IMG/VR virus record: IMGVR_UViG_3300028384_000646
Coordinates: 1-25,515 of that record
DNA: 25,515 bases
Strand: one strand, 5' to 3'
Origin: a virus
Shown: positions 16,603 to 23,499 of the stretch, piece after piece
How the letters are laid out: every line of letters begins with the position of its first letter
How positions within the stretch are numbered: the stretch's first letter is position 1
The notes under the pieces: model-generated
Told to the model about the DNA's origin: nothing
The model's input: the letters and a program-made list of their open reading frames with translations, nothing else
The model's database searches: none
Made by a program: the position numbers and the translations under genes

Positions 16603-18843
16603 CTACCCTTTCACGATAAGTTTGGTTGCAGATACAGCCGTGCCAGCGAATACGCTTGGGTCACCCGCCGTTGTACTTAGTGTGCCATCTGTTTGAACGT
16701 AGTAACTTTGACCAGCGGTTAAGTCGGTCAAAATTGTGTATTGAAAAACACTGTCGTTTGTAAATCCTAAGATATACATTTTAGAACCATCAGACTTAAA
16801 CTTAGGCCCACGGCTTTCCCCATCCTCTGAGATTGCAAAAGAAACATCAGCATACGAACCTGTGCTTACATCATACGCAGTCGTAAGGTCATACCTAGAA
16901 ACGTTATCGTTAAACGATCCAGTTATAAACAACTGCGTTCCGTCAGAGTTAAATTCTACGCCTCTTGGCTCACCTTCTTCTGTTCCGACACTTAAACTTT
17001 TACTAGCATATGATGCTGAAGAAACATCCCAAGCTGTGCTTAACGTGTATTCAAATATCGCATTGCTTACGTTTCCTGTGACATACATTTGAGTGCCGTT
17101 TGGATTAAAAGTTACGCCTTGTGGCGAAACATCTTGTGAAGACACGCTAAAAGCGACTGTAAAAGATGCCGTGGACACATCCCATGCCGTACTTAATGCG
17201 TATTCATTTACCGCATCACTAGATGTTCCAGTAATAAACATTTTAGTGCCATCAGTTTTAAACGCAATATCCTGTGCGGCTGTTTCTTGACCACTGTAAC
17301 TGAAACTTTTGCTTGCATAAGATGCAGTCGATAAATCCCAAGCGGTGCTTAAAGTATACTGGTAAACCGTATTATTTTGACTGCCGCCAACATACATTTT
17401 GGTTCCATCTGCGCTGAACGCAAAGGCTTGTGGGGATTCATCTTGAGATGTCACGCTAAAGCTAACACTGTCATAAGACGCATTAGCAATATCATAATAA
17501 GTCACTGGTATATCAGACACGTTACCCTGCGTATTCACAACAACGCCATCGCCATCCGCTGCGCCTGACTTGGCTGTGCCGATGTAGTTTTCAGAGGTGA
17601 GGTTTTGTGAAGTGTAGGCATTTTGGAAAACAGAGTATGTACCCTTACTTGAATTACCTTGATCCACATACGCAAACACTACAGTCTTGGTGTCAGGATC
17701 ATAAGCCGTCCCGTTCCATGCTGTTGAAGCTGCCTCAAAAACAAAAGGTGTTCCAAAAGTAATTGTGGCACTTGACGCATCAACAGTACCCACAGCACCT
17801 GTGCCGTAGTAAGAATTTGTTACATCACTGTATATAACAACTACTTTTTGTGCATTTGGGTCATAGGTTGCTGACTGTAAATAAATATTAGATTGCTCGT
17901 AAACAACGGGACTTCCAAAAGTAATCGAACTCGCACTAATTGTTGCAGTTACCGCAGTTCCATAGCCTGAGTTCCCACGATCTGCGTAGAAAACAGCGTG
18001 TGCTTCCTGATCGCTGTCATACGCTATAGCAATGTCTTCTACGTCAGCAAATTCAAAAGTTGTAATTCCGCCAAATGTAATGTTGGCCGAACTTACCGTC
18101 CCTACAATTCCCTGCCCATAACCAGAAGTGTTAAAGTTTCTCCAAAGAATTAAGTGCTTTTGCACTGAAGCGTTGTAAGAAACCGTTGTAAAATCACTTC
18201 TGGAAGAATTAAAGACTTGAGGTGTTCCAAAAGAAACCGTCGATCCATCTGTATTAGCAACAACCGCAGTGCCGTAATCGTTGTTTCCGTGATCCCTATA
18301 AACAATTACAGTCCGACCATTCGGTGGATTGTAAGCAATAGAAATGTAAGAAGTTAAACCGTTGCTATTAAAAACAGCAGGTGTGCCAAAGCTGATTGAC
18401 GTACCTGAAACAACCCCTGGAACGGCTGTACCATAACTGGAATTAGCGTTGTCTCTATACGCTACGAGTATAGCACCAACACTTTCATCAAAGGCACCTC
18501 TTATCCTTGTAGTTGTACCACTTTCAAAAACAACAGGAGTGCCAAAGCTAATAGATTGACCACTTACTGTACCAACTACCGCAGTCCCGTAAGATGAATT
18601 GTTATTATCACGATAAAGCAAAACAACCTTGTCATTCGTTGTATCGTAGACAGCATCGACGTGAGTAGTCCCGCCGGGCGTAAATTCTGCTGGCGTACCT
18701 ACGCTTTGAGAAACATTTGTCTCTGCCACAGCACTCACAGTGCCATCAGAATTAACTACAATAGTATCCCCCGTGGACAGCGTACCACTGGCGACAACTT
18801 GTGTCTGTCTTGGTGTATTGGGATCATTACCAATGATACGCAT
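16603..18843 (-). CDS. Chimeric tail adhesin candidate: seven-blade propeller plus five YVTN-like repeats
   Basis: A 746-residue protein. The N-terminal module (Q-V-V-A-S-G-T-L-S-T-G-D-T-I-V-V) and seven 52-residue repeats match the paralogues on both sides and are closed by N-L-T-S-E-N-Y-I-G. From about residue 455, five repeats of about 50 residues of a different family follow, each with F-[SKN]-x-[DN]-G-[TS]-[KQ]-[ML]-[YF] and a [YF]-x-L-[ST]-T-A-[WY]-D-[VL]-S turn, as in YVTN/NHL-like propellers. The end is L-T-A-G-Q-S-Y-Y-V-Q-T-D-G then the L-I-V-K-G terminus shared with the 475-residue paralogue. This is a clear fusion of two repeat families. It is probably a virion surface protein; the receptor is unknown. 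The V-K-G codons also form the ribosome-binding site of the next gene. Confidence 0.82.
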   Translation of the reverse strand: MRIIGNDPNTPRQTQVVASGTLSTGDTIVVNSDGTVSAVAETNVSQSVGTPAEFTPGGTTHVDAVYDTTNDKVVLLYRDNNNSSYGTAVVGTVSGQSISFGTPVVFESGTTTRIRGAFDESVGAILVAYRDNANSSYGTAVPGVVSGTSISFGTPAVFNSNGLTSYISIAYNPPNGRTVIVYRDHGNNDYGTAVVANTDGSTVSFGTPQVFNSSRSDFTTVSYNASVQKHLILWRNFNTSGYGQGIVGTVSSANITFGGITTFEFADVEDIAIAYDSDQEAHAVFYADRGNSGYGTAVTATISASSITFGSPVVYEQSNIYLQSATYDPNAQKVVVIYSDVTNSYYGTGAVGTVDASSATITFGTPFVFEAASTAWNGTAYDPDTKTVVFAYVDQGNSSKGTYSVFQNAYTSQNLTSENYIGTAKSGAADGDGVVVNTQGNVSDIPVTYYDIANASYDSVSFSVTSQDESPQAFAFSADGTKMYVGGSQNNTVYQYTLSTAWDLSTASYASKSFSYSGQETAAQDIAFKTDGTKMFITGTSSDAVNEYALSTAWDVSTASFTVAFSVSSQDVSPQGVTFNPNGTQMYVTGNVSNAIFEYTLSTAWDVSSASYASKSLSVGTEEGEPRGVEFNSDGTQLFITGSFNDNVSRYDLTTAYDVSTGSYADVSFAISEDGESRGPKFKSDGSKMYILGFTNDSVFQYTILTDLTAGQSYYVQTDGTLSTTAGDPSVFAGTAVSATKLIVKG
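16606..16611 (-). promoter_or_regulatory. Shine-Dalgarno (AAAGGG) embedded in the V-K-G terminal codons
   Basis: The last codons of the 746-residue paralogue (GTG AAA GGG TAG) contain AAAGGG six bases before the ATG of the 815-residue paralogue. The same layout recurs at 19118-19123. Confidence 0.6.
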
Positions 18844-18853
18844 GTGCTAGTCC

Positions 18854-19111
18854 TTATTCTACAGTCTCAGGGTCAACCCAATCAGGGTTTAGCGTCCATG
18901 TTGTTCCGTCGAAGGTGTACTTGTTGCCTGACCAATCCGCAGGAGCGTTTGTCACGTTCTCTGTGATTGTCACTGTGCCACTGTTTAAGTCGCCAATGAT
19001 GAACTGCGCGGGATCGCCAACAACGATGTTATCTGCGTTGCTTGTGATTGTTACGTCATCCTCAAGCAAATACTTACTTAGACCTGTTGATGTTTCTACG
19101 ATGGTTTTCAT
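18854..19111 (-). CDS. Small hypothetical virion-cassette protein
   Basis: An 85-residue acidic, beta-rich protein (D-D-V-T-I-T-S-N-A-D-N-I-V-V; G-T-V-T-I-T-E-N-V) ending in an aromatic segment F-D-G-T-T-W-T-L. I recognise similar small proteins from marine phage tail-fibre neighbourhoods but know no function. It lies between two propeller paralogues, its ATG preceded by AAAGGA formed by the last codons of the upstream paralogue. It may be a fibre-associated cap, chaperone or decoration protein. The base composition is less A+T-rich than that of its large neighbours, which suggests the three large genes had a separate history. Confidence 0.68.
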   Translation of the reverse strand: MKTIVETSTGLSKYLLEDDVTITSNADNIVVGDPAQFIIGDLNSGTVTITENVTNAPADWSGNKYTFDGTTWTLNPDWVDPETVE

Positions 19112-19114
19112 GTC

Positions 19115-20542
19115 TTATCCTTTCACCAAGATTTCCGTAGATGATATTGCTGTGCCAGCTTCCACCGATGGATCAGCGGCAGTTAAGCCCAATGCTCCAT
19201 CCGTCTGTACATAATACTTCTGACCAGCAGTTAAACTTGTTTGGCTGCGATCCACAGTGCAAGTCGTGTTAATCACTGCGCTCTGCGTGTCTGCGTATGC
19301 GCCATCAGCAAAGCCTATGAAGTTGTCTGAGGTGAGGTTGGTTGATGGTGCTTGGTAGACGACAGCATACCCATCAACATTTTTGTTTAGTATGATTACA
19401 TTTGACTCACTCGTAGCGTCATAAACAATTCTTTGATTGTAAGATACAGTGCCAGTATCTACTGCTGTCGTAGAGCCAAAAGATATAGTAGTACCGCTTA
19501 ATTCTACAGGTACAGCAGAAGTTCCACCACTTCCATCTTTAAAAGCAATAATTGTCTTACCTGCTTTAGCGTCATAGGTTATCCCTAAATACTGGCTATC
19601 TTCTGTGTTAAATACTGCTTTTGTTCCAAAGGTTATGGATGTTCCGCTTACTGAACCTGCTATCGCTGTTCCATAATTGTTATTAGTTTCTTCAGCATAT
19701 GCAATAACAACATTTCCAGACGCTTCATCATAGGCTATTTGACCTCTAAAGCTATCACCAGATTCGTATGTAACTTCTGACCCCACGCTTATAGATGTAC
19801 CACTGACAGTAGCAACTCTTGCAACACCGCTGTCACCACCATTGGTTCCGTCCCTGTAAGCTATGACCATCTTATCATTGGCACTGTCATAACAAATAGA
19901 GGGGTTTTCAGCACCATCCTCAAATCTATTTACTGTGCCGTAACTAATCGAAGTACCAGAAACCGTTCCTACCCTCAAAGTCCCATCAATGGTTTGATTA
20001 TTGTTACGATAAAATAAAACTACTTTTTGGGCTGTAGAATTATAAGCTATAGAGTATTCCGTAGTGTATCCACTTTCAAATACAACTGCGGAACCATAAC
20101 TAATACTGGTTCCACTAACGGTTGCCACAATAGAAGTTCCGTAAAAACTATTACCAGAGTCCATATAGATGATTACATGCTTACCCGCATTTGCATCATA
20201 AGCTATTTGAACCCCATAAGTTGTTGATGAATTAAAAGTAGCAGGTGATCCAAATGTAATAGAAGTTCCACTAACGGTTCCAACTACAGCCTTGCCCCTG
20301 CCAACATCTTGTGGGTCTGCATATGCTACAACAATTTTTCCATTTGCGCTGTCGTAAGAGATGCCCATTGAGCCATCTTGGTCATCAAACATTACGGGTG
20401 ATCCAGAGCTTGCAGAGCTAACGGCAACCGCACTCACAGTGCCATTGGAGTTCACAATAATAGTATCGCCATTAGATAGCGCACCAGAGGCTACCGCCCT
20501 GACCTGAGCATCCTTTTGGACGTTGCCAATAGTCTTTACCAC
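19115..20542 (-). CDS. Tail adhesin candidate with one predicted seven-bladed beta-propeller
   Basis: A 475-residue protein, the simplest member of the paralogous trio. Its layout is the N-terminal module (A-V-A-S-G-A-L-S-N-G-D-T-I-I-V-N-S-N-G-T-V), seven 52-residue repeats with Y-D-x4-K and V-S-G-T-S-I motifs, the closing N-L-T-S-D-N-F-I-G, and a C-terminal module L-T-A-G-Q-K-Y-Y-V-Q-T-D-G followed by E-I-L-V-K-G. It starts at GTG 20542 behind AAGGAG (20550-20555), which overlaps the TAA of the preceding gene. It is A+T-rich compared with the neck and ejection genes. It probably forms a virion surface or fibre component. Copies of this order suggest the trio arose by duplication of this basic unit. 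Confidence 0.82.
   Translation of the reverse strand: MVKTIGNVQKDAQVRAVASGALSNGDTIIVNSNGTVSAVAVSSASSGSPVMFDDQDGSMGISYDSANGKIVVAYADPQDVGRGKAVVGTVSGTSITFGSPATFNSSTTYGVQIAYDANAGKHVIIYMDSGNSFYGTSIVATVSGTSISYGSAVVFESGYTTEYSIAYNSTAQKVVLFYRNNNQTIDGTLRVGTVSGTSISYGTVNRFEDGAENPSICYDSANDKMVIAYRDGTNGGDSGVARVATVSGTSISVGSEVTYESGDSFRGQIAYDEASGNVVIAYAEETNNNYGTAIAGSVSGTSITFGTKAVFNTEDSQYLGITYDAKAGKTIIAFKDGSGGTSAVPVELSGTTISFGSTTAVDTGTVSYNQRIVYDATSESNVIILNKNVDGYAVVYQAPSTNLTSDNFIGFADGAYADTQSAVINTTCTVDRSQTSLTAGQKYYVQTDGALGLTAADPSVEAGTAISSTEILVKG
19118..19123 (-). promoter_or_regulatory. Shine-Dalgarno (AAAGGA) embedded in the V-K-G terminal codons
   Basis: The end of the 475-residue paralogue (GTG AAA GGA TAA) supplies AAAGGA six bases before the ATG of the 85-residue gene, the same arrangement as at 16606-16611. 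Confidence 0.6.
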
Positions 20543-20553
20543 GACTGTTCTCC

Positions 20554-20928
20554 TTATGAGATTTCTTCGTAGCTCACAATTATTTCAAGGTCGTTAGCCG
20601 CACTTGCTGTCGCTGTGATCGAACGGTCTTCTTCCAAGTATAGAGCCGTGTTCTTGTCCAAAACAACAAGAGATGCATCCGCCGCAACCGAAGCCGTTGA
20701 AATCAACGAGTACGCTGTGCCGCCGCCTGCCGCCGCGCTGTGAACATCAATCGTAATGTCCGCTGCGTTTGTTCCATCGACGTTTGCAACTTGAATCATG
20801 TTGATCTTGTAAACCGCGTTGCTTGAAGCTGCGTTACTAACAAGTGTTGTTTGTGAAGTTGTAGAAAGCGCGACAGTGGCGGTCTTGCCTGTAATCGTGC
20901 TTACATTAACTATGTTTGGTGCAGTCAC
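20554..20928 (-). CDS. Small beta-rich virion structural protein
   Basis: A 124-residue protein rich in serine, threonine, alanine and valine, with alternating hydrophobic residues throughout (K-T-A-T-V-A-L-S-T; A-D-I-T-I-D-V-H-S; A-S-L-V-V-L-D-K-N; L-E-I-I-V-S-Y), consistent with a beta-sandwich. I recognise this type from marine phage genomes, where it is usually listed as a structural or hypothetical protein. It starts at GTG 20928 behind a strong AAGGAG, part of which overlaps the TAA of the endonuclease gene. The sequence around its two ends (TAAGGAGAA, then GTG 11 bases after the stop) is alike, so gene boundaries in this area share a pattern. The exact role is unknown. Confidence 0.75.
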   Translation of the reverse strand: MTAPNIVNVSTITGKTATVALSTTSQTTLVSNAASSNAVYKINMIQVANVDGTNAADITIDVHSAAAGGGTAYSLISTASVAADASLVVLDKNTALYLEEDRSITATASAANDLEIIVSYEEIS

Positions 20929-20935
20929 CTTATTT

Positions 20936-20941
20936 CTCCTT
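20936..20941 (-). promoter_or_regulatory. Strong Shine-Dalgarno AAGGAG supporting a GTG start
   Basis: AAGGAG overlaps the stop codon of the endonuclease gene and lies eight bases before the GTG of the 124-residue gene. The same TAAGGAGAA layout precedes the GTG at 20542. Confidence 0.7.
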
Positions 20942-21446
20942 ATGCGTGACGGGCGAAGTCGCCGTGAAGATTGTTTCTAGCTTTGGTCGCAGCCAAAGCC
21001 GCTTCTTCTATTGTATCAAAGTAACCGATGTTTGTGCGAATTTTATTCGCATCCACATACGCAAACCATCGCCCACTATGAGAATGCCACGAAACTCCCT
21101 TAAAACCAGAACTATTGTTTTTAAACTTCGACCGATTAGACGCATTTTCAGATGCCTCACAAGGCCGCAAATTTTCAATACGATTGTCTAAAACATCGCC
21201 ATTAATGTGGTCCAGTTGCTTTGGAACTTCACCGTAATGAAACATGTATATTAAGCGGTGAAGACGGTAGCTTTTACCATCTATCTTAACTGTTACATAT
21301 CTATGTGAACGTTTTTTAAGACTTTTGGGCCTGCATCCGATAACTGAACCAGCAAAATTTCCGTTTCCTGACGTAGTATATCGCCGAATCAGATTTCCAT
21401 CTGACCGGTAATCATAACGATCACGTAATTCAGCTTGCGTTATCAT
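20940..21446 (-). CDS. Free-standing HNH homing endonuclease with AP2-like DNA-binding domain
   Basis: A 168-residue protein. Residues 1-28 form an N-terminal element with Y-R-S-D-G-N-L-I-R-R. An HNH core follows: L-H-R-L-I-Y (62-67, H63), L-D-H-I-N-G-D (78-84, H80 and N82) and D-N-R-I-E-N-L-R (87-94). An AP2-type domain is at about 114-155 (F-K-G-V-S-W; W-F-A-Y-V; I-G-Y-F-D-T-I-E-E-A-A). This is a well-known phage mobile endonuclease architecture: it cuts a cognate site lacking the gene and is copied by repair. It sits between virion genes, in line with a selfish insertion. I prefer ATG 21446; a GTG at 21458 in overlap with the upstream stop would add four residues. No intron or intein is evident. 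Confidence 0.9.
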   Translation of the reverse strand: MITQAELRDRYDYRSDGNLIRRYTTSGNGNFAGSVIGCRPKSLKKRSHRYVTVKIDGKSYRLHRLIYMFHYGEVPKQLDHINGDVLDNRIENLRPCEASENASNRSKFKNNSSGFKGVSWHSHSGRWFAYVDANKIRTNIGYFDTIEEAALAATKARNNLHGDFARHA

Positions 21447-21454
21447 ACTTTTTG

Positions 21455-22135
21455 TCACCCAAACACGATTGCCATGGCGATTGCCTTACCAGTTGAAATT
21501 CCAGCACTACCAAAACTTAAAGTGCCGCTACCATTTGTTACCAGTGCTTGGTCTGCACTTCCATCAGATGTTGGCAGTGTAAGTGCATCTACAAAACCTT
21601 GCAAGTTTGCATCATATGCCAACACATCTGTTCCTATCGCCACGCCCAAGTTTGTACGAGATGTTCCTGCGTTTGAAACATCCGACAAGTTATTTGCCGC
21701 CAGCAACGCTCCGGACAAGGGAATCGTTGAAGTCAAATCAACTACTGCCGCACTCGCTCCTGCGCCGTCACAGTAGATAATTCCTGTGTTTCCATCGGCT
21801 ACACTGACATTAGCACCGGACCCCTGAGTAAACGTAGCAGTTTGTCCTGAGTTGTTTTTTACAAAGTACAAACGCTTTACGTCATTAGGACTAATAGTAA
21901 TCGTGTTTGTTCCAGAAGGTGTGCCCCCTAGAACAAGAACATGATACTGACCATCCGCCGTCGAACCATCGCTTGTTGTTAGCGTGTGCGTTGTTCCAGA
22001 AAGAGTAATGTCTCCGACACCTACCGCCAAACGGTCAATGATATCGAAGTTCGTATTGGTGGACGTACCCCATGTACCGGATTCGTCCCCCGTGGCGATC
22101 TTTTTTATCCCGCCGTTTGTTGTATAGGTAGCCAT
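21455..22135 (-). CDS. Tail-fibre-like virion protein
   Basis: A 226-residue beta-rich protein of a type frequent in marine phages. The N terminus has G-T-W-G-T-S-T-N-T-N-F-D, followed by repeated strand-turn units, an F-V-K-N-N-S-G-Q-T-A-T-F segment, then a fibre-like region with L-A-A-N-N-L-S-D-V and A-G-T-S-R-T-N-L-G-V, a signature I associate with phage tail-fibre repeats, and a hydrophobic glycine-ended terminus (A-M-A-I-V-F-G). It lies upstream of the endonuclease and the propeller cassette, so it is probably a tail-fibre or fibre-attachment component. The exact partner is unknown. AAAGGT lies before its ATG. Confidence 0.8.
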   Translation of the reverse strand: MATYTTNGGIKKIATGDESGTWGTSTNTNFDIIDRLAVGVGDITLSGTTHTLTTSDGSTADGQYHVLVLGGTPSGTNTITISPNDVKRLYFVKNNSGQTATFTQGSGANVSVADGNTGIIYCDGAGASAAVVDLTSTIPLSGALLAANNLSDVSNAGTSRTNLGVAIGTDVLAYDANLQGFVDALTLPTSDGSADQALVTNGSGTLSFGSAGISTGKAIAMAIVFG

Positions 22136-22145
22136 GTTTTTACCT

Positions 22146-22568
22146 TTACGCTGCTATCTCAGTCCAAATTGTTCCAGGTGTTGGTCCCTCTTCGGTCCAT
22201 GTATCTCCTCCTGAAGGAGTCACTGGCGTCCAAGACGTTCCTGGATCTGGAATAATGTTACCATAAACTAGCACAGAACCAACTGTTGCGCTAGAACTAA
22301 GACCCGTCACGTTTACAATGGCATCCGCCTCTGCGGAAACAGCACCCACGGAAGCAGTTGCCAAAATACCAATGTTGTTAACAGGTACACGTTGCGCGGT
22401 TATGAGCGTAGGTGTACCAACCTCACCTGTACCTGCAACCCCTGTAAGATCAAGAGTGGAGTCTCCAATAATAGAAGGCTCAGTAACGCCACCTGTAGCA
22501 GCGATTCCTGTCACATCTACATCAACACCAGCACCCTCGATGATTGTAACCGAACCAACATTGCACAT
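22146..22568 (-). CDS. Downstream part of a repeat-rich virion protein, shifted frame
   Basis: About 140 residues that continue the protein at 22522-23037 in another frame. The repeat theme V-G-S-V-T-[VI]-x-E-G-A-G-V resumes immediately after the junction (N-V-G-S-V-T-I-I-E-G-A-G-V). Further degenerate copies follow, ending in a threonine/tryptophan-rich tail with T-W-T-E-E-G-P and T-I-W-T-E-I-A-A. The frame is open further upstream to an ATG at 22649, but those first 27 residues look like shadow translation of the upstream frame, so I start it at 22568, where homologous sequence begins. The frame change is +1 relative to the upstream part. It could be an indel error, recent decay or recoding. 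Confidence 0.6.
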   Translation of the reverse strand: MCNVGSVTIIEGAGVDVDVTGIAATGGVTEPSIIGDSTLDLTGVAGTGEVGTPTLITAQRVPVNNIGILATASVGAVSAEADAIVNVTGLSSSATVGSVLVYGNIIPDPGTSWTPVTPSGGDTWTEEGPTPGTIWTEIAA

Positions 22569-23037
22569 AAGCATTGATAATAACATCAACACCGTTGATC
22601 GCGGTTGTACCAACCAAGGTCGCCGTGATTGGAACCGTGACCCCCGCACCCTCTACAACAGTGACAGATCCAACCGCCGTTGTAGCTACAAGACCCGTTT
22701 GCGGAATGTTTTGATCAGTGCGTAGTGTTACATCACCAACCGTACCTGTGCCTTCAACACCGACAACTGTTACGTTGTTGTTGCCTTTGGCAATTACAGA
22801 GCCTACCGCTGTTGTAGCTTCAAGACCTGTAAGAACAATCGAGATGTCTTCACGAACAACAGCCGTTCCGACCTGCCCCTGTAAGGCATCAATAGTGGAC
22901 GCTTCCCCGCCCCAAGCGGTGTCGCCAAACCCTAACTCACCCCAACCGTTGAGCGTATGGCCCACACGAACGGGGAGTGCTTCGCTCCAAGCACCCTCGC
23001 TCCATGTTCCACGACCCCAACCGTTGATGTTCGCCAT
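22522..23037 (-). CDS. Upstream part of a repeat-rich virion protein with tryptophan-rich N terminus
   Basis: A 171-residue frame; the reconstructed full protein would be about 297 residues. The N terminus is tryptophan/glycine-rich (N-G-W-G-R-G-T-W-S-E-G-A-W, later G-F-G-D-T-A-W-G-G). Repeats of about 25-30 residues follow, with T-G-L-[EV]-A-T-T-A-V-G-S-V and V-E-G-A-G-V. Sense ends near residue 157; the last 15 residues (from Y-V-Q-C-W-F) appear out of frame, and the repeats continue in frame 22146-22568. AAGGGG precedes the ATG. Similar W-rich starts occur in marine phage structural proteins. It is probably a tail or capsid surface protein; no catalytic motif is present. Confidence 0.65.
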   Translation of the reverse strand: MANINGWGRGTWSEGAWSEALPVRVGHTLNGWGELGFGDTAWGGEASTIDALQGQVGTAVVREDISIVLTGLEATTAVGSVIAKGNNNVTVVGVEGTGTVGDVTLRTDQNIPQTGLVATTAVGSVTVVEGAGVTVPITATLVGTTAINGVDVIINAYVQCWFGYNHRGCWC

Positions 23038-23048
23038 AGGGAAACCCC

Positions 23049-23498
23049 TTACGCGATACGGATAATCGCGTTAGATGCGTCAGCCGTTGGGAATACGATC
23101 TGGAAATCACCCGCTGTGGAAGACTTGTCAGAACCAAAGTCTAGTACAACAACTGTATCTGTTGTACCAGAACCCGCACCTGTTGTGGTGTTGTAGATCA
23201 ACGCCCCACGCGCAGTAATTGTCGCTGACGTAAACGTCAAGTCCGCAAAGTCTGTAAACGCTGTTGTACCAGATGTTGTAGGTGTGACATTCGTCAACGT
23301 ACCACCACCCGCTGCATACGAACCAGAATCACCTACTTCGTTTGTTGCAGTGTAGTCAGTGGTAGACGCATCAAAGGTCGCGTTGTTGTCATACAATGCT
23401 AGTTTGAACGTATCACCTGTTGAGTTTGTAAAGTTATGACTTCCTGTCAGCAATTCCTGCTTGAAGGAAGTACACATGTAGTTGCCGCTGAAAGCCAT
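23049..23498 (-). CDS. Beta-rich virion structural protein
   Basis: A 149-residue protein starting M-A-F-S-G-N-Y-M-C-T-S-F-K-Q-E-L-L, a beginning I recognise in many marine phage structural proteins. The helix around K-Q-E-L-L is followed by strands rich in T, A, G and F (T-F-K-L-A-L-Y-D-N-N-A-T; T-V-V-V-L-D-F-G-S), then D-F-Q-I-V-F-P-T near the end. I chose ATG 23498; the longer in-frame version from 23573 would overlap the upstream 67-residue gene by 74 bases, and its extra residues look random. It is probably a tail or head decoration component. Confidence 0.78.
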   Translation of the reverse strand: MAFSGNYMCTSFKQELLTGSHNFTNSTGDTFKLALYDNNATFDASTTDYTATNEVGDSGSYAAGGGTLTNVTPTTSGTTAFTDFADLTFTSATITARGALIYNTTTGAGSGTTDTVVVLDFGSDKSSTAGDFQIVFPTADASNAIIRIA

Positions 23499-23499
23499 G

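Noticed and set aside
14152-20542. Regularly spaced repeats as a CRISPR array or satellite DNA
   Set aside because: Units are 156 bases, degenerate at synonymous sites, and in frame inside long coding sequences. They are protein repeats, not short identical repeats with unique spacers.
14152-20542. Diversity-generating retroelement acting on the adhesins
   Set aside because: No reverse transcriptase, template repeat or IMH-like element is visible in the window. Variation between blades is spread over all bases rather than at adenines only.
22569-22649. The ATG at 22649 as the real start of the downstream repeat protein
   Set aside because: The first 27 residues are basic/hydrophobic shadow translation of the upstream frame; homology to the repeat begins only near 22568.
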